64,000 nucleotides of DNA, from positions 3,026,021 to 3,090,020 of the forward strand of contig JAQFVV010006336.1 of the NCBI GenBank assembly GCA_028023455.1, written 5' to 3'. Below, one piece after another: positions 1-11,830 of this stretch. Source of the stretch: Epiperipatus broadwayi. Its lineage: Eukaryota; Onychophora; Udeonychophora; Euonychophora; Peripatidae. Numbering within the stretch: position 1 is the stretch's first letter; the number at the start of each line of letters is the position of its first letter. The position numbers and the translations under genes are program-made. The notes under the pieces were generated by a model. That model was given only the letters and a program-made list of their open reading frames with translations. It was not told the DNA's origin and did not search any database.

Positions 1-820
1 GTGAGAGTTTAGAATTAATTTTTCTCTAGTATACATGATAGGTGTTATATGACCATTGCATTTCCAAAGTATGTAAATTTTATTTCTTTACTGATGGTTT
101 GGAGATTGAGCTTAGCTCTCTCATTATTATTAATATTGAAATAATTTAGATAATTTATTAGGGGATAGAGGGTTACTCTCTCTGATACTGTCAATATTTT
201 CCTTGAGTGATATGTCTAGAGACAAAGTCCTAACATATTTTATTGCCCTCAGATCATAGTTTCGTACTCTGGATTCATGACATCTCAGGTTTATTGCTTT
301 AGTAGCTTTTCCTCTCTGGAAGTATCTTCATTATTATTTATTTACCACCATATATGCTATTGTTGATTTAGTAGTTGTTCATTGATAAATCTTGTTATTT
401 GAAGTGTATGTTGAGCATTTTGAAGTATATAATCTGTTTTGCTGTGTGTTGCCTGAAATACAAGAAATAAAACCGATAATGATTTATTCAAATTTATAAA
501 AAATATTATTACCCTAAAATAAGCAATGTGAATTATAATCATCATTTTCCAAAAGCAAGTCAGCACTGGACTGGTAAGATCTAAAGATTGTTTAGCTTTA
601 CTCAGTGTAGGGACAAATAGCATCGAGTGTGTTAGTGTATATGTGTAATCTCTGAAAATGATTTAAGCCTTTATTATAGCTTTTATAGTTAAAGACCACA
701 GAGTTAATAAATGAGGCATGGTTAATAAACTTTAATAATTAAATACAAGAGAATTAGTAAATAATGCATAGTTTGTAGAGTTATAGATTATAAAATTCTA
801 ACAATAAAAAATGAAAATAA
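1..820. other. AT-rich DNA, no feature seen
   Basis: AT-rich sequence without a credible coding frame. A minus-strand open frame of 88 codons at 357-623 has no recognisable motif and biased AT composition, so I treat it as chance. Confidence 0.6.
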
Positions 821-960
821 TTCTTTACAACAGCTATATAATCAAATAATAAATTTATACATAAAAAGCTAGTAACATTTGAAAAGGCATCAAAGCAGGT
901 GCTGAAAAAAGCTTTCTATGTATAAAATTATTATTTGATTATATAGCTGTTGTAAAAAAT
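821..960. repeat. Foldback (inverted repeat), about 50-bp arms
   Basis: Positions 821-870 are nearly the exact reverse complement of 910-960, separated by a 39-bp spacer. The arms share the core TTTACAACAGCTATATAATC. This would fold into a long hairpin. No ribozyme core or coding sequence is seen in the spacer. It is probably a small non-autonomous foldback element; family unknown. Confidence 0.85.
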
Positions 961-1538
961 ATCATTATTTTTTTATTATTATTTTGTGGAAGAGCAGCAT
1001 AAAATTTTTTATTCCTTTCTAATTTTAAAATTATAACAATATTTAGGGCATATATTTATGCAGAAAGATATAACATATACCATAAATTTATTAATAATTT
1101 ATTAAAATTATATTAAACAGCATAGAATAATTATTGATAATGGTAGTAAAATAGGTATTTAATTTGAAGGGTAAATTGTTTATTATAATTTGTAACTGGT
1201 CAAGTATGTTTGTTCACATAAGACCACCATAGGTCAGGGATATGTAATTCAGTCATGTAACTTGTTAATTTAAGTAAATTTGAAATTGTAAAGTATTCTC
1301 TTTAAGCAATATTTATTAAAATTTTGTTTATTGTTAATAAATATTATTTTGTTGTTTAATCTGGAGTAGTGTCTATATATTCACTAAATCTATATCCAGA
1401 AATCTAAATATTATTTTATAATTTATAATTCAAATATTTTTCGAATATTTCTTCAAGGTACAGACACATAAATTAAATGTTAAATTATTTAACCAATAAT
1501 TGTATGCAGATATGAAGAGTGCATTCAAGTAAAATATT
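961..1538. other. AT-rich DNA, no feature seen
   Basis: Poly-A/T runs and low-complexity AT sequence. No gene or structured repeat recognised. Confidence 0.55.
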
Positions 1539-1922
1539 GCGTTGTCTTTTGATAGCAGGTCACGGCCACTTGATGGTTATTTATGTGAAAAAACACATAA
1601 AAATAAAAGTTATTTTTTGTTTGTTTTTATTTTTTAAAAAAGATAATAAAAATTGATTTAAAAAGTAAAAGTTGAAGCCAAAAAAAAAAAAAAATCTCCG
1701 TATAGTAAAAAAAGAAAACCCCTAAAAATTAAATTGTATCGACAGAATAGAAAAAAAAAAAACCCCTAAAAAATGAAATATTAAAGACAGAGTAAAAAAT
1801 TAAAGGGATCAAAAAAAAGTCACCGTATTTAAAAAATCGCAGCTCGATAATGTTACATTTTATTGTTTTAACACATAAACAATGCTGTCAAGTGGCTGTG
1901 ACTGGCTATCAAAAGACAACCC
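1539..1922. mobile_element. MITE-like element with about 60-bp terminal inverted repeats
   Basis: The left end reads GCGTTGTCTTTTGATAG and the right end, reverse-complemented, reads GGGTTGTCTTTTGATAG. Similarity continues inward for about 60 bp (CAGGTCACGGCCACTTGA versus CAGTCACAGCCACTTGA) with scattered mismatches. The element is 384 bp and flanked on both sides by AATATT (1533-1538 and 1923-1928), a possible 6-bp target-site duplication. The interior is A-rich and non-coding, with two CCCCTAAAAA blocks. TIRs, short length and lack of an ORF fit a non-autonomous DNA transposon; the superfamily is not identified, and in AT-rich DNA the TSD could be chance. Confidence 0.7.
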
Positions 1923-1928
1923 AATATT

Positions 1929-2512
1929 CATTTATTCTATTGATCATTATAAGTTAAAACTGCAATTTATTTAAATAAAACTGCATTTATAATCAATTAT
2001 TGTCTATTTGCATGTAATAAAATTTATTTATGTTGTTAACGAATATTTTGGGTGAACATAAAATCCTATTTCCACCCTAGATATTTGGATATGGTCTGTT
2101 TTGTATAAAAGTCTTTTGATATTTATAATTTACAAAGAGCTTAAATTTGTCTAAGAATTTTTTTAATGTTTTGAAAAGGAGTTCTTATGATATTCCTATG
2201 CTACTTACATGATTTATATTCAATGATTTTTTTTTTTCTTTTTTATTAAACAACATTTATAAACCAGAGCTGCACAGTTTATAGTATATGAAGACTGTAT
2301 ATTATATATCAGTGACTTTTGTTTTTTAGACAATACTCCTGAATAAAACTATTGACATGGATATATCAATTAAGGAAATAATATTGTTAATGTTTGAAAT
2401 AAATTGATTGTATCTCTGTTATATCTAGACTAAATTTATTCCTCATTCTAAAAAAATCTAAATTTTAATGTAACAAAAGAGAGAAATAATTTATTTGAGA
2501 AATTTCATTTTA
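1929..2512. other. AT-rich DNA, no feature seen
   Basis: No gene, RNA or structured repeat recognised. Confidence 0.5.
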
Positions 2513-2765
<253 letters not shown>

Positions 2766-3359
2766 CAATAAAAAATAGACATTAGATTATAGATTAAGTG
2801 TATGTCTGCTCCTGTCTATTGCTAGGATATTATGCTTTTATCAACAACATGTTCATAAAATAAATATTGTGAATTTCATATTATATATAATATAAAAATC
2901 CTGAGATCATAATACTGTACTTCTAGAAATAAGAACTTATATCTATTGCCAAAGATAGCAAAATGACAGAACAAATAAGTAAGATTTATAAAAGTTAACT
3001 GTTTATTAAATGGGATCTGATCATAGCAATTGATGATAAAAAAAGAACTAGAGATATAAGAGTATGCTGGGTCGAATAATGGAACAGAATTTATTATAAG
3101 AGAGAAATTAATTGTACCCTTGCTACTTGTGATTTGTGTTATAAATACTGAGAATTAAAAATGTTTTGCAAGAGTAATTTGCGGTTTCTCCTCCTCTTAA
3201 ATTTATTTAATGATACTTTATAAAATTTATTATTGTTATTATTGTAATTCTCTGTGTTTATGACATGAATTACTGTAGCATCAGAAAAATCTTGGGCATA
3301 GCTATAGCAATATTATTAACCTTATTTAACTTGTTTAGCTTATATAGCTTAGACCAAGG
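2766..3359. other. AT-rich DNA, no feature seen
   Basis: No credible gene. From about 3360 base composition becomes clearly less AT-rich, marking entry into the retroelement on the minus strand. Confidence 0.5.
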
Positions 3360-3720
3360 CTTCCAGTGGTCCTGTCATGACCCACCTGATACCTTTGCCC
3401 CTTCTTATCCTCTTGAACGATATCGTTTATGATATCTCACTATTGGATAAATTCTTAACCTCTGCTTTCTAAACCCTGACTTTATATATATGTTTCAACA
3501 TATATCAACGCTATTTCCCCACGACCCTATGAGAACCTTTTCATCCACACATTCGCCCGCAGAACATGCCCATCTACCATCTTTCCCATATGTTTTCACG
3601 CTCTTTCCGCTTTATCACCACTATCGCTTTTATTTTCCCTTTTCCTTTCTTTTATTTAAAAAAAAAAAAATCTGCTTACTTGCCCGTTCTCTAACATTCG
3701 CTGCCCCACGTTGGGCACCA
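3360..3720 (-). mobile_element. LTR retrotransposon leader (internal remnant)
   Basis: Read on the minus strand, this stretch begins with a primer-binding site directly after the LTR at 3722-5257 and continues about 360 bp as a 5' leader with no recognisable gag. It is richer in GC than its surroundings. The homology seems to end near 3350 where AT-rich DNA resumes, so the element is truncated before its coding region. An open frame on plus (3490-3726) runs antisense to this leader and is not considered a gene. Confidence 0.55.
3704..3720 (-). other. Candidate retrotransposon primer-binding site
   Basis: On the minus strand it reads TGGTGCCCAACGTGGGG, immediately after the LTR end. A TGGYGCCCAACGTGGGG-type site is commonly seen beside invertebrate Gypsy LTRs, where it pairs with the 3' end of a host tRNA to prime minus-strand DNA synthesis. 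Which tRNA it matches was not determined. Confidence 0.65.
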
Positions 3721-3721
3721 T

Positions 3722-5257
3722 TATAACACCCACTTACATATCTATATTCCTCCATTATGGACTCTCACCCGAAGCTTCGACGAGAGGTATTTATGAGCAT
3801 GGTTTGAACCCATCTCACGCGCCAATCTTACCAGTAGGTAGGAATTACCTCCTCGAAAACATATATATAGGTTCTGATATCTATCTGATGTGGTGACGCA
3901 CCGAACTAGCTCAATCTCAAGGTTGGGGACATCTGTCTATCTAGAGAACAAGGCTATAAATTAACCCACACTGTCCTACGCATATATTTATTTTGCGATA
4001 GCTTAAAGCTCGAAATCCTTAATCTAACCCGGGTCTGATGGGATTTATTCTACTTGATCATATACCCTCCCAATAAATCTCATTCGGACCTACATATATG
4101 ATTGCTATGCAAACACTCAGGCCATCCATTATCATACACACACATATATCACGCTCATTCATCCACACACCAAATAATGCAAATACATATATATGTGAGC
4201 GGTATGATTAATATAGTCATATATCTAACTTTAAATATAAAATTTTAATATAGCAATTAACTGAGGTAACACAAATTCTTTATTGAGATACATATACAGA
4301 AAATAGTTGGTGACTTGTCACTTTACCTGGACTCACTCGATTAAACAAGTCTGTATTGACGTCTGGCCACGAACTTAATCTGGTGGATCTCACGGAAGGC
4401 AAACAGTTCCAATGGTCGTTAGGTCCGGCGACAGGTTTCAGAGGTGGAGTAGTTGGTGTACTCTTTCGCAAAGGTCTAAATCTCGAACGATTTTGGTCAA
4501 CATTTCCTCGATGGAACAAAATCTCTTGATTTATTATGACAGTTCGCAAGTCCGGTCAGGTGAATTCATGACGAGTATCCTCGGAGTCGAGTAACAACTA
4601 GCGCACAATCCAATTACCCCGACATTTTCTGACAAAAAAAATATTAAAACTTCTTAAGAAAAATCTTTGCGTCCTCCTTGTTAGGATTCAAGCCGCTTCT
4701 CTCTTTTTTTTCCTTTTTCTCCACTCGAGTGCAAGACAAAAAAAAAAGTTCTTTTGTATTCACCTTTAACTTTTCAAAATCTTTCTGCATATTCCTACGC
4801 CACTGACCAGTCCTTCCATTGTTCTTCAACACAAAAAAAAACTATATCCACAGACCAGTTTTCCGCCTTCCTGGCGCCAGTTATTACCAAACTGCCTACA
4901 GCAATTCACTCATCCTATTTCAGTTCTCACATGTTCACAAGGTGACTCAACAAAAGAAAACACGTGTTACCAAAATTATTAATAAACTCAAAAAAAAAAA
5001 ACTATGTGAATAAAATCTATCTAAGAATAATTAATTGCGCTTTATACAGCTCTACATATATAAGTGATGGCAACCCCTCCGATACTAACTACGTATTTTT
5101 ATACTCACACATACGCTATATCTACATTACTTGTAACTGGGTTCGAATGACCATTTACATATATTCTTTTATTTATTTGTTTATACATGGTCCCTACATT
5201 AACACTATCAATTATGTCATATTTTACATATGCATGTATTCGAACCCGTTTGTTACA
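3722..5257 (-). mobile_element. LTR of a Gypsy-type element (minus strand), about 1.5 kb
   Basis: On the minus strand the proposed LTR starts with TGTAACA at 5257 and ends GGGTGTTATA at 3722, the end being a slightly decayed partner of the start (TGTAAC...GTTACA expected). A primer-binding site follows at once. The composition (CT-rich on plus, with many less AT-rich blocks) differs from the flanks. Near its start an inverted pair, ATTCGAACCC (minus 5240s) and GGGTTCGAAT (5140s), could form a hairpin. Short open frames inside (for example minus 4280-4549) have no recognised domain. No second LTR is in the window, so it is a truncated element; the LTR limits are inferred from end motifs, not from a pair of LTRs. 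Confidence 0.55.
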
Positions 5258-5439
5258 ATATATATATATATATAAAGAGCTTTTTAATTAATTAATTGTA
5301 AATGAATAACTCCAACACTAAATATTTATATATGTATGTTGTATATGCACATACACAAATTTTATGATATAAAAGTATTACGATTGTTAAAAATTAATTT
5401 GTTTTTATCAGTTCTGTAAATCTATATTATTCTTTAATA

Positions 5440-5615
5440 TCATCATCATCATCCATTATCAATCCACTGCAGGATGAAGGTCTCTCCAAGTTTAATCCGT
5501 CTTCTCCGATCTTTAGTTTCTCTTCTCCACATCACCCCTGCATACTTTCTTATTTCATCCATCCATCTCACATGTGGTCTCTTTCTGGGTCTTTTACAAT
5601 CTCTTGGAATCCAGC
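5440..5615 (-). mobile_element. Truncated 3' end of an RTE-like LINE
   Basis: The minus strand matches the last 180 bp or so of the LINE at 17260-20416: a stretch encoding KRPRK.PHVRWMDEIRK-like residues, then GTGATGTGGAGAAGAG, then the CTGCAG...GGATTGATAATGG tail and a (GAT)n microsatellite, which here appears as (CATCAT)n at 5440-5455. It is a severely 5'-truncated retrocopy ending in the same tail. Truncated copies with a short microsatellite tail are typical of RTE-type LINEs. Confidence 0.85.
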
Positions 5616-5639
5616 ATAGTTATATATATATATATATAA

Positions 5640-6110
5640 GCCTTATTTGAAGCCCCAAATGGACAAAATAAGAAACAAAAAGTTGATAAATCAGCTATTA
5701 GGATTTGTGTTCCATATGTAAATAGAACTACAAACAGTATTGGACATATATTAAAATGCTATAATATAGATATAACATTTTCTACTCATCAAAATATCAG
5801 CAATATAATAAACAAGTGAAAGGATTCAATCCTTCTTGAATCTCATGGTGTTTATCAAATCTCATGTGAAAATTGTAAAGCTTTTTACACAGGTATGAGT
5901 AATTGCAGCATCAGTGTTACGAGAGATGAGCAAGCTAATGCAGTTAAACAACACTCATTATCAGCAACACTCTCACTTCATACTATAGATTCAGGTCATA
6001 AAATTGATTTTTCTAGTACCAGCATCATATCCAGATGTTATATTCTCTACCAGTGCAAAATTAGAAAAGCCATTGAGATACTTAAAAGGCCAGATTGTAT
6101 CAATAAGTGA
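5640..6110 (+). pseudogene. Penelope-like element: RT end and GIY-YIG endonuclease remnant
   Basis: Read from 5682, the frame gives VDKSAIRICVPYV, typical of the link after the Penelope reverse transcriptase, then HGVYQISCENCKAFYTG, which fits the GVYxIxC..C..xYIG start of the Penelope-type GIY-YIG endonuclease. Further conserved blocks follow: SGHKIDF and KIRKAIEILKRPDCINK, matching the family's C-terminal 'GH.idf....R.ireaiei....n.in' pattern. The frame is interrupted once by TGA at 5817-5819 and ends at 6108-6110. Most of the RT is missing, so this is a 5'-truncated, inactive copy. In Penelope-like elements this endonuclease nicks target DNA for reverse transcription. The family is the best known protein-coding carrier of hammerhead ribozymes, which matters for the foldback elements further along. 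Confidence 0.85.
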
Positions 6111-6952
<842 letters not shown>

Positions 6953-6999
6953 ATTACATATATTGTGAAACGAATACAGATATCAAACTTTATTTATTA

Positions 7000-7060
7000 T
7001 ATATATATATATATATATATATAATAAATAGAGATGATATCTATATATATATATATATAA
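7000..7060. repeat. Two short (AT)n tracts
   Basis: AT dinucleotide runs at about 7000-7022 and 7042-7058, separated by AATAGAGATGATATC. Confidence 0.9.
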
Positions 7061-7189
7061 TCTATTTCCAAACTTTTCGACTGGTATTAATTTATTTAAA
7101 ATTGTTTATATGTTCTTTTAACATAAGTTAGTATAAGTGAATACTTTTTCCTTTAGATCGATAATTTTTAAAAATTGTTTTAACACTAA

Positions 7190-7985
7190 AAATATTGAGG
7201 ATTTGAACTCAGACTTTCAAGCCCTTTCACTAGCCACACTATTTCATACTACTGATACACATGACTACACGCATGTAGAAAAAATAAATAATAACCAATA
7301 CACATATTTTGTGCTAAAGCAGCATTCAGCAGTTATTCCAGATTACCATCTCCCCTACATATATACAATCAGTGCTCAATTTATATTAAAGTAGCAAATC
7401 CTTACACTTTAATGGACAGGTTTCAACCTACTCCATCCTTCCAGCTCTTCAGCCATTCACACTATTGCAAATCTGATGATAGAATTCCCAAATCCCATGC
7501 TGATGCCAATATTGTTGTCATAGCCATGTTTACATCAAGTCATTCTGACCCCTTATGTATAGGACAGTATCCATTTAAATACATAGAAGAGGGATGGGTA
7601 GAATGCAGGTTTAATATGTAAGATTTGAAAAACAGGCACTCTTATACCTGAAGCCTAATTGTAAATATACAGGATTTGAATCCAGTCTTTCAATTCCTTT
7701 ACTATCCACACTATCTCATACTACTGATACACCTGACCACACCCATGTAAAAGATAAATAATCACCAATATATGTATTCTGTGCTTAACCAGCACTCATC
7801 AGTTGGTCCAGATTACCATCTCTCATACATATATACAATCAGTTTATATTAAGATAATAAATCCTTACATTTTAATGGACAGGCTTCAACCAATCTAACC
7901 TCCAACTCTTCAGCCATCCATACCATTAAAAATCTGATGATAGAATTCCCAAATCCCATGCTGATGCCAATATTGTTCAAGTCAC
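7190..7985. repeat. Direct tandem duplication, about 476-bp unit
   Basis: Unit 1 (from about 7197) and unit 2 (from about 7673) align over most of their length. Both contain GATTTGAAYYCAG, CTACTGATACAC, CCAGATTACCATCTC, TTAATGGACAGG and the identical block ATCTGATGATAGAATTCCCA. Divergence is mainly point changes and small indels. On minus the block CTGGRTTCAAATCC resembles a Pol III B box, and a related block lies in the hairpin at 42591-42716, so the unit may derive from a tRNA-type SINE; that link is tentative. Short open frames in unit 1 are not conserved in unit 2. Confidence 0.85.
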
Positions 7986-8005
7986 TCTGGAACTAAATTT
8001 AAGTA

Positions 8006-9329
<1,324 letters not shown>

Positions 9330-9505
9330 TAGACAATACAGGTTAGTAACTACACAATGTTTTGAGTAGTATTATTCTCCACTCTTCTTCATATGTTGCT
9401 GGCCTATGTGCACAGTGACAATATTCTCTTACATGTAGAACTCACACCTTTAGATTCTTGAATATTAAGTTTAAGGCAAATACTCTACCAACTGAGCCTT
9501 TTTCA
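9330..9505 (-). mobile_element. tRNA-derived SINE
   Basis: On the minus strand 9498-9481 reads GGCTCAGTTGGTAGAGTA, a near-consensus Pol III A box/D arm. About 40 bp downstream GTGTGAGTTCTACATG occupies the place of the B box (GGTTCGAATCC), preceded by GAATCTAAAGGT, reminiscent of a tRNA extra-loop junction. A non-tRNA body of about 100 bp follows. The anticodon arm is expanded, so it is not a functional tRNA. tRNA-derived SINEs are common in cephalopods and other molluscs. The 3' limit is uncertain and I did not find clear target-site duplications. Confidence 0.65.
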
Positions 9506-11118
9506 GAATAGTTAATCATATTAAGTGAGCTGGTCATAATTTCTTTCTTTTAGTGATCATATTTACAACCACAAACTAATTATTGAGATACATAAATACC
9601 ACCAGAGATAAATATCTCTATTACTACTTTAAATAGACTAAAATTTGTTAATAAGGAGATAACACTATGAAAATAATGAAATTTACTTCTTAATATCTAA
9701 GAAATGAAAATTCAAAACATGAGAATTAAAGCATAATAAAATATTTTTATTATTAATACAATCAAATGAATTTGTTGAATCCATGAGTTTAAATGTCTAC
9801 AACTAATTTAATGACTCCTCACAAAAATCCTTTACAGTTAATATTTAGTAAAACTGAATCCTATTCTAAATAACTATTAATTAAGAAATGAATAATGTAC
9901 ATACTCAAGAAGTATATGGGAAACACCTTAAAACAAAAAGAGAACAACAGAATTTACCTCTCAATCTAGGACAACACCAGGGCACAAGCAAGTATATTTG
10001 AATAATCTAAATATGGAGATTGCCTGACACATTATTAAAATTGAGATCCATCCCTATTTTAACAGAGAAAATGGCCTGGGTATATATAACAAAGTTGGCA
10101 ACAACAATAATTATACCAAAATCTCTCTTAATCTTTGTTACTTAGAATAAAAATTAAACTCTAAAATTATAGCAATAAAAGCCTTAACTTTTTCTTAGAT
10201 GTAAAATAACTTCTATTGAATTAGCCCCAAGGGATAGACCAAACCAATGTTATTAAATCATTTTATAAATAATAGCAGAAACACACATAACATCATAAAA
10301 CAAAATTAATATATGAAAAACATATTACTTATTAAAATTAAGTTATATTTACAATATGCTTCCTTGCTTCTAAAGTTATTTCCCTAACAGTTCATGTTTT
10401 AAGAAAATGATGAATGTAATTGCATCTTTGCAAAAATGGTTCATAATTACCCAGTTAGAAATTTGACATATAGTTTTGGTGAAATACAATGTATGTGAAT
10501 ATAGTTGGGAGCAAAGTTGGCTGGCTTACAAACATTGTTGGGAAAAATTCTGCCACAAACTGTAATTTGTCATTTCTAGTATTATGCATGTGTGTACATT
10601 GATAAAAGTCTGCTTTATTGTAAAGGTATTTCTTTGACAAGCTAGCTGATAGTTCCGTGTTCTTTGGGTAATGGCTCTGCTTAAACTACTTGGCATATGT
10701 AGATATGGGTGGATGAAAAGAATTCCCAGGAGAAATCATGATTTTTTCTAGCCAGAATACATTGATGAAGCATGCAATGAGATAAACAAAAGAATGTTTA
10801 ATTTAAAAAATAATTTTGTTTTTACAGACTTTGCAGAATACCTCCCCATTCTTTCACTTAACATGTTCTTCTTTAAATTAACACTTTAGTTCTATTTTTA
10901 CTAATATTTATAAAGAAAATGCAGTACAAACATTTTTTTTATTACTTAAGTTCCATGTCTTATATTTTTGACTGGGTTTATAACATCCTTGATCCTTAAT
11001 TTTTCAATGCAATTAAACACTGATTCAACAAAAAAAATCTATAATTAAATTATTTGTTTAAACATTTTCTACAATGGAATGTATCTTTCTCACCCCTTCT
11101 CACCATCACTGTTTATAT
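9506..11118. other. AT-rich DNA; possible repeat relic near 10200
   Basis: Mostly featureless. Around 10200-10235, AAAATAACTTCTATTGAATT resembles the dispersed hairpin repeat at 22.7 kb (AAAATAACTTTTATTGAATT), suggesting a third, decayed copy. A minus-strand open frame of 61 codons at 10455-10640 has no recognised motif. Confidence 0.4.
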
Positions 11119-11653
11119 AACAATTCAAAACAAAACAACACTCTCCATATAGTAGTGCCATCTTGTGCTAACAAGAGCAATCAATGGATGCCAGAAGGCT
11201 TGTGCATAAAATCCCTATCTAGTGCCTACTCATCCAATATCCCCAGACTAGTTTCTGGCTTGTGGCCTTCATCAGTGAGGAGCCTTGGATCTGAGAGCAC
11301 TGCACCTAGATCTTAGGATCTAATGCAACCCTCCAGCACCCACCTTTTAACTCTATTTAACTACAAAACTATGAGAATGAAATTGAAAACACTATTAATA
11401 TTTTCAATCCAAGCTCAATAGCTTATATAGTCATATGGGTCTGAACTCAATTCAGTACCCATACATTTTGGTGTCTTTGGCTCTTCAACAACCATAGCCA
11501 CCACTATCCTATTAGGCAGGATTGGTATTAAACCACTAAACATCACATGATCACTATCTCATACTAGCACAAGCCTTCTGGCATCCATTGATTGCTCTTG
11601 TTAGCACAAGATGGCACTACTATATGGAGAGTGTTGTTTTGTTTTGAATTGTT
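11119..11653. repeat. Foldback A: perfect 87-bp inverted arms
   Basis: 11119-11205 is the exact reverse complement of 11567-11653 by eye. The 361-bp spacer carries the hammerhead motif at 11232-11290 on the minus strand close to the left arm, plus unremarkable sequence. The right arm overlaps by 6 bp a second inverted repeat (11538-11572 with 11666-11700), so the structures are interleaved. A chance open frame on plus (11074-11316) crosses it. Perfect arms suggest recent origin or conversion. Confidence 0.93.
11232..11290 (-). ncRNA. Hammerhead ribozyme, type I-like
   Basis: Minus strand, 5' to 3': ATCCAA, GGCT, CCTCA, CTGATGA (core), stem II GGC/GCC with loop CACAA between two unpaired A residues, GAAAC, TA, GTC, TGGGG, ATA, TTGGAT. 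Helix I is CCTCA with TGGGG, an internal loop, then ATCCAA with TTGGAT (11 pairs). Stem III is only AC with GT around a 2-nt loop, as in the short-stem III hammerheads of Penelope-like elements and retrozymes. Predicted self-cleavage follows the GTC at 11248-11246. All core nucleotides are present. The weak point is an A-A opposition at the base of stem II (10.1-11.1). It lies in the spacer of foldback A. Confidence 0.75.
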
Positions 11654-11700
11654 TAATAACAATTATTGTGCTAGTATGAGATAGTGATCATGTGATGTTT
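11538..11700. repeat. Foldback B: perfect 35-bp inverted arms
   Basis: 11538-11572 is the exact reverse complement of 11666-11700. Its loop is most of the right arm of foldback A, so A and B cannot both extrude fully as cruciforms. Core: ATCACATGATCACTATCTCA. Confidence 0.92.
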
Positions 11701-11784
11701 ACTGTTTATATACCAATGAATACTAAAAAAACATTAATTAGATTTGTGATTAATTAATAGATTAATATTATCCATATTTTTTAG

Positions 11785-11787
<3 letters not shown>

Positions 11788-11822
<35 letters not shown>

Positions 11823-11830
11823 CGGTTGGG
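11788..11830. repeat. (AT)n tract ending in a TATAACGGTT junction
   Basis: About 30 bp of TA repeats, then TATTATAACGGTTGGGATGAG. The same kind of edge, an AT tract leading into TATAMCGG, recurs at 49490-49512 and (reverse) 61537-61563. Confidence 0.85.

Noticed and set aside
7735-7815. Hammerhead-like CTGATGA, GTGC/GCAC stem and AGAA on the minus strand of the second tandem unit
   Set aside because: GAAA is replaced by GAAT, stem III and the cleavage site do not fit, and the first unit has a broken core (CTGCTGA) with different helix I pairing.
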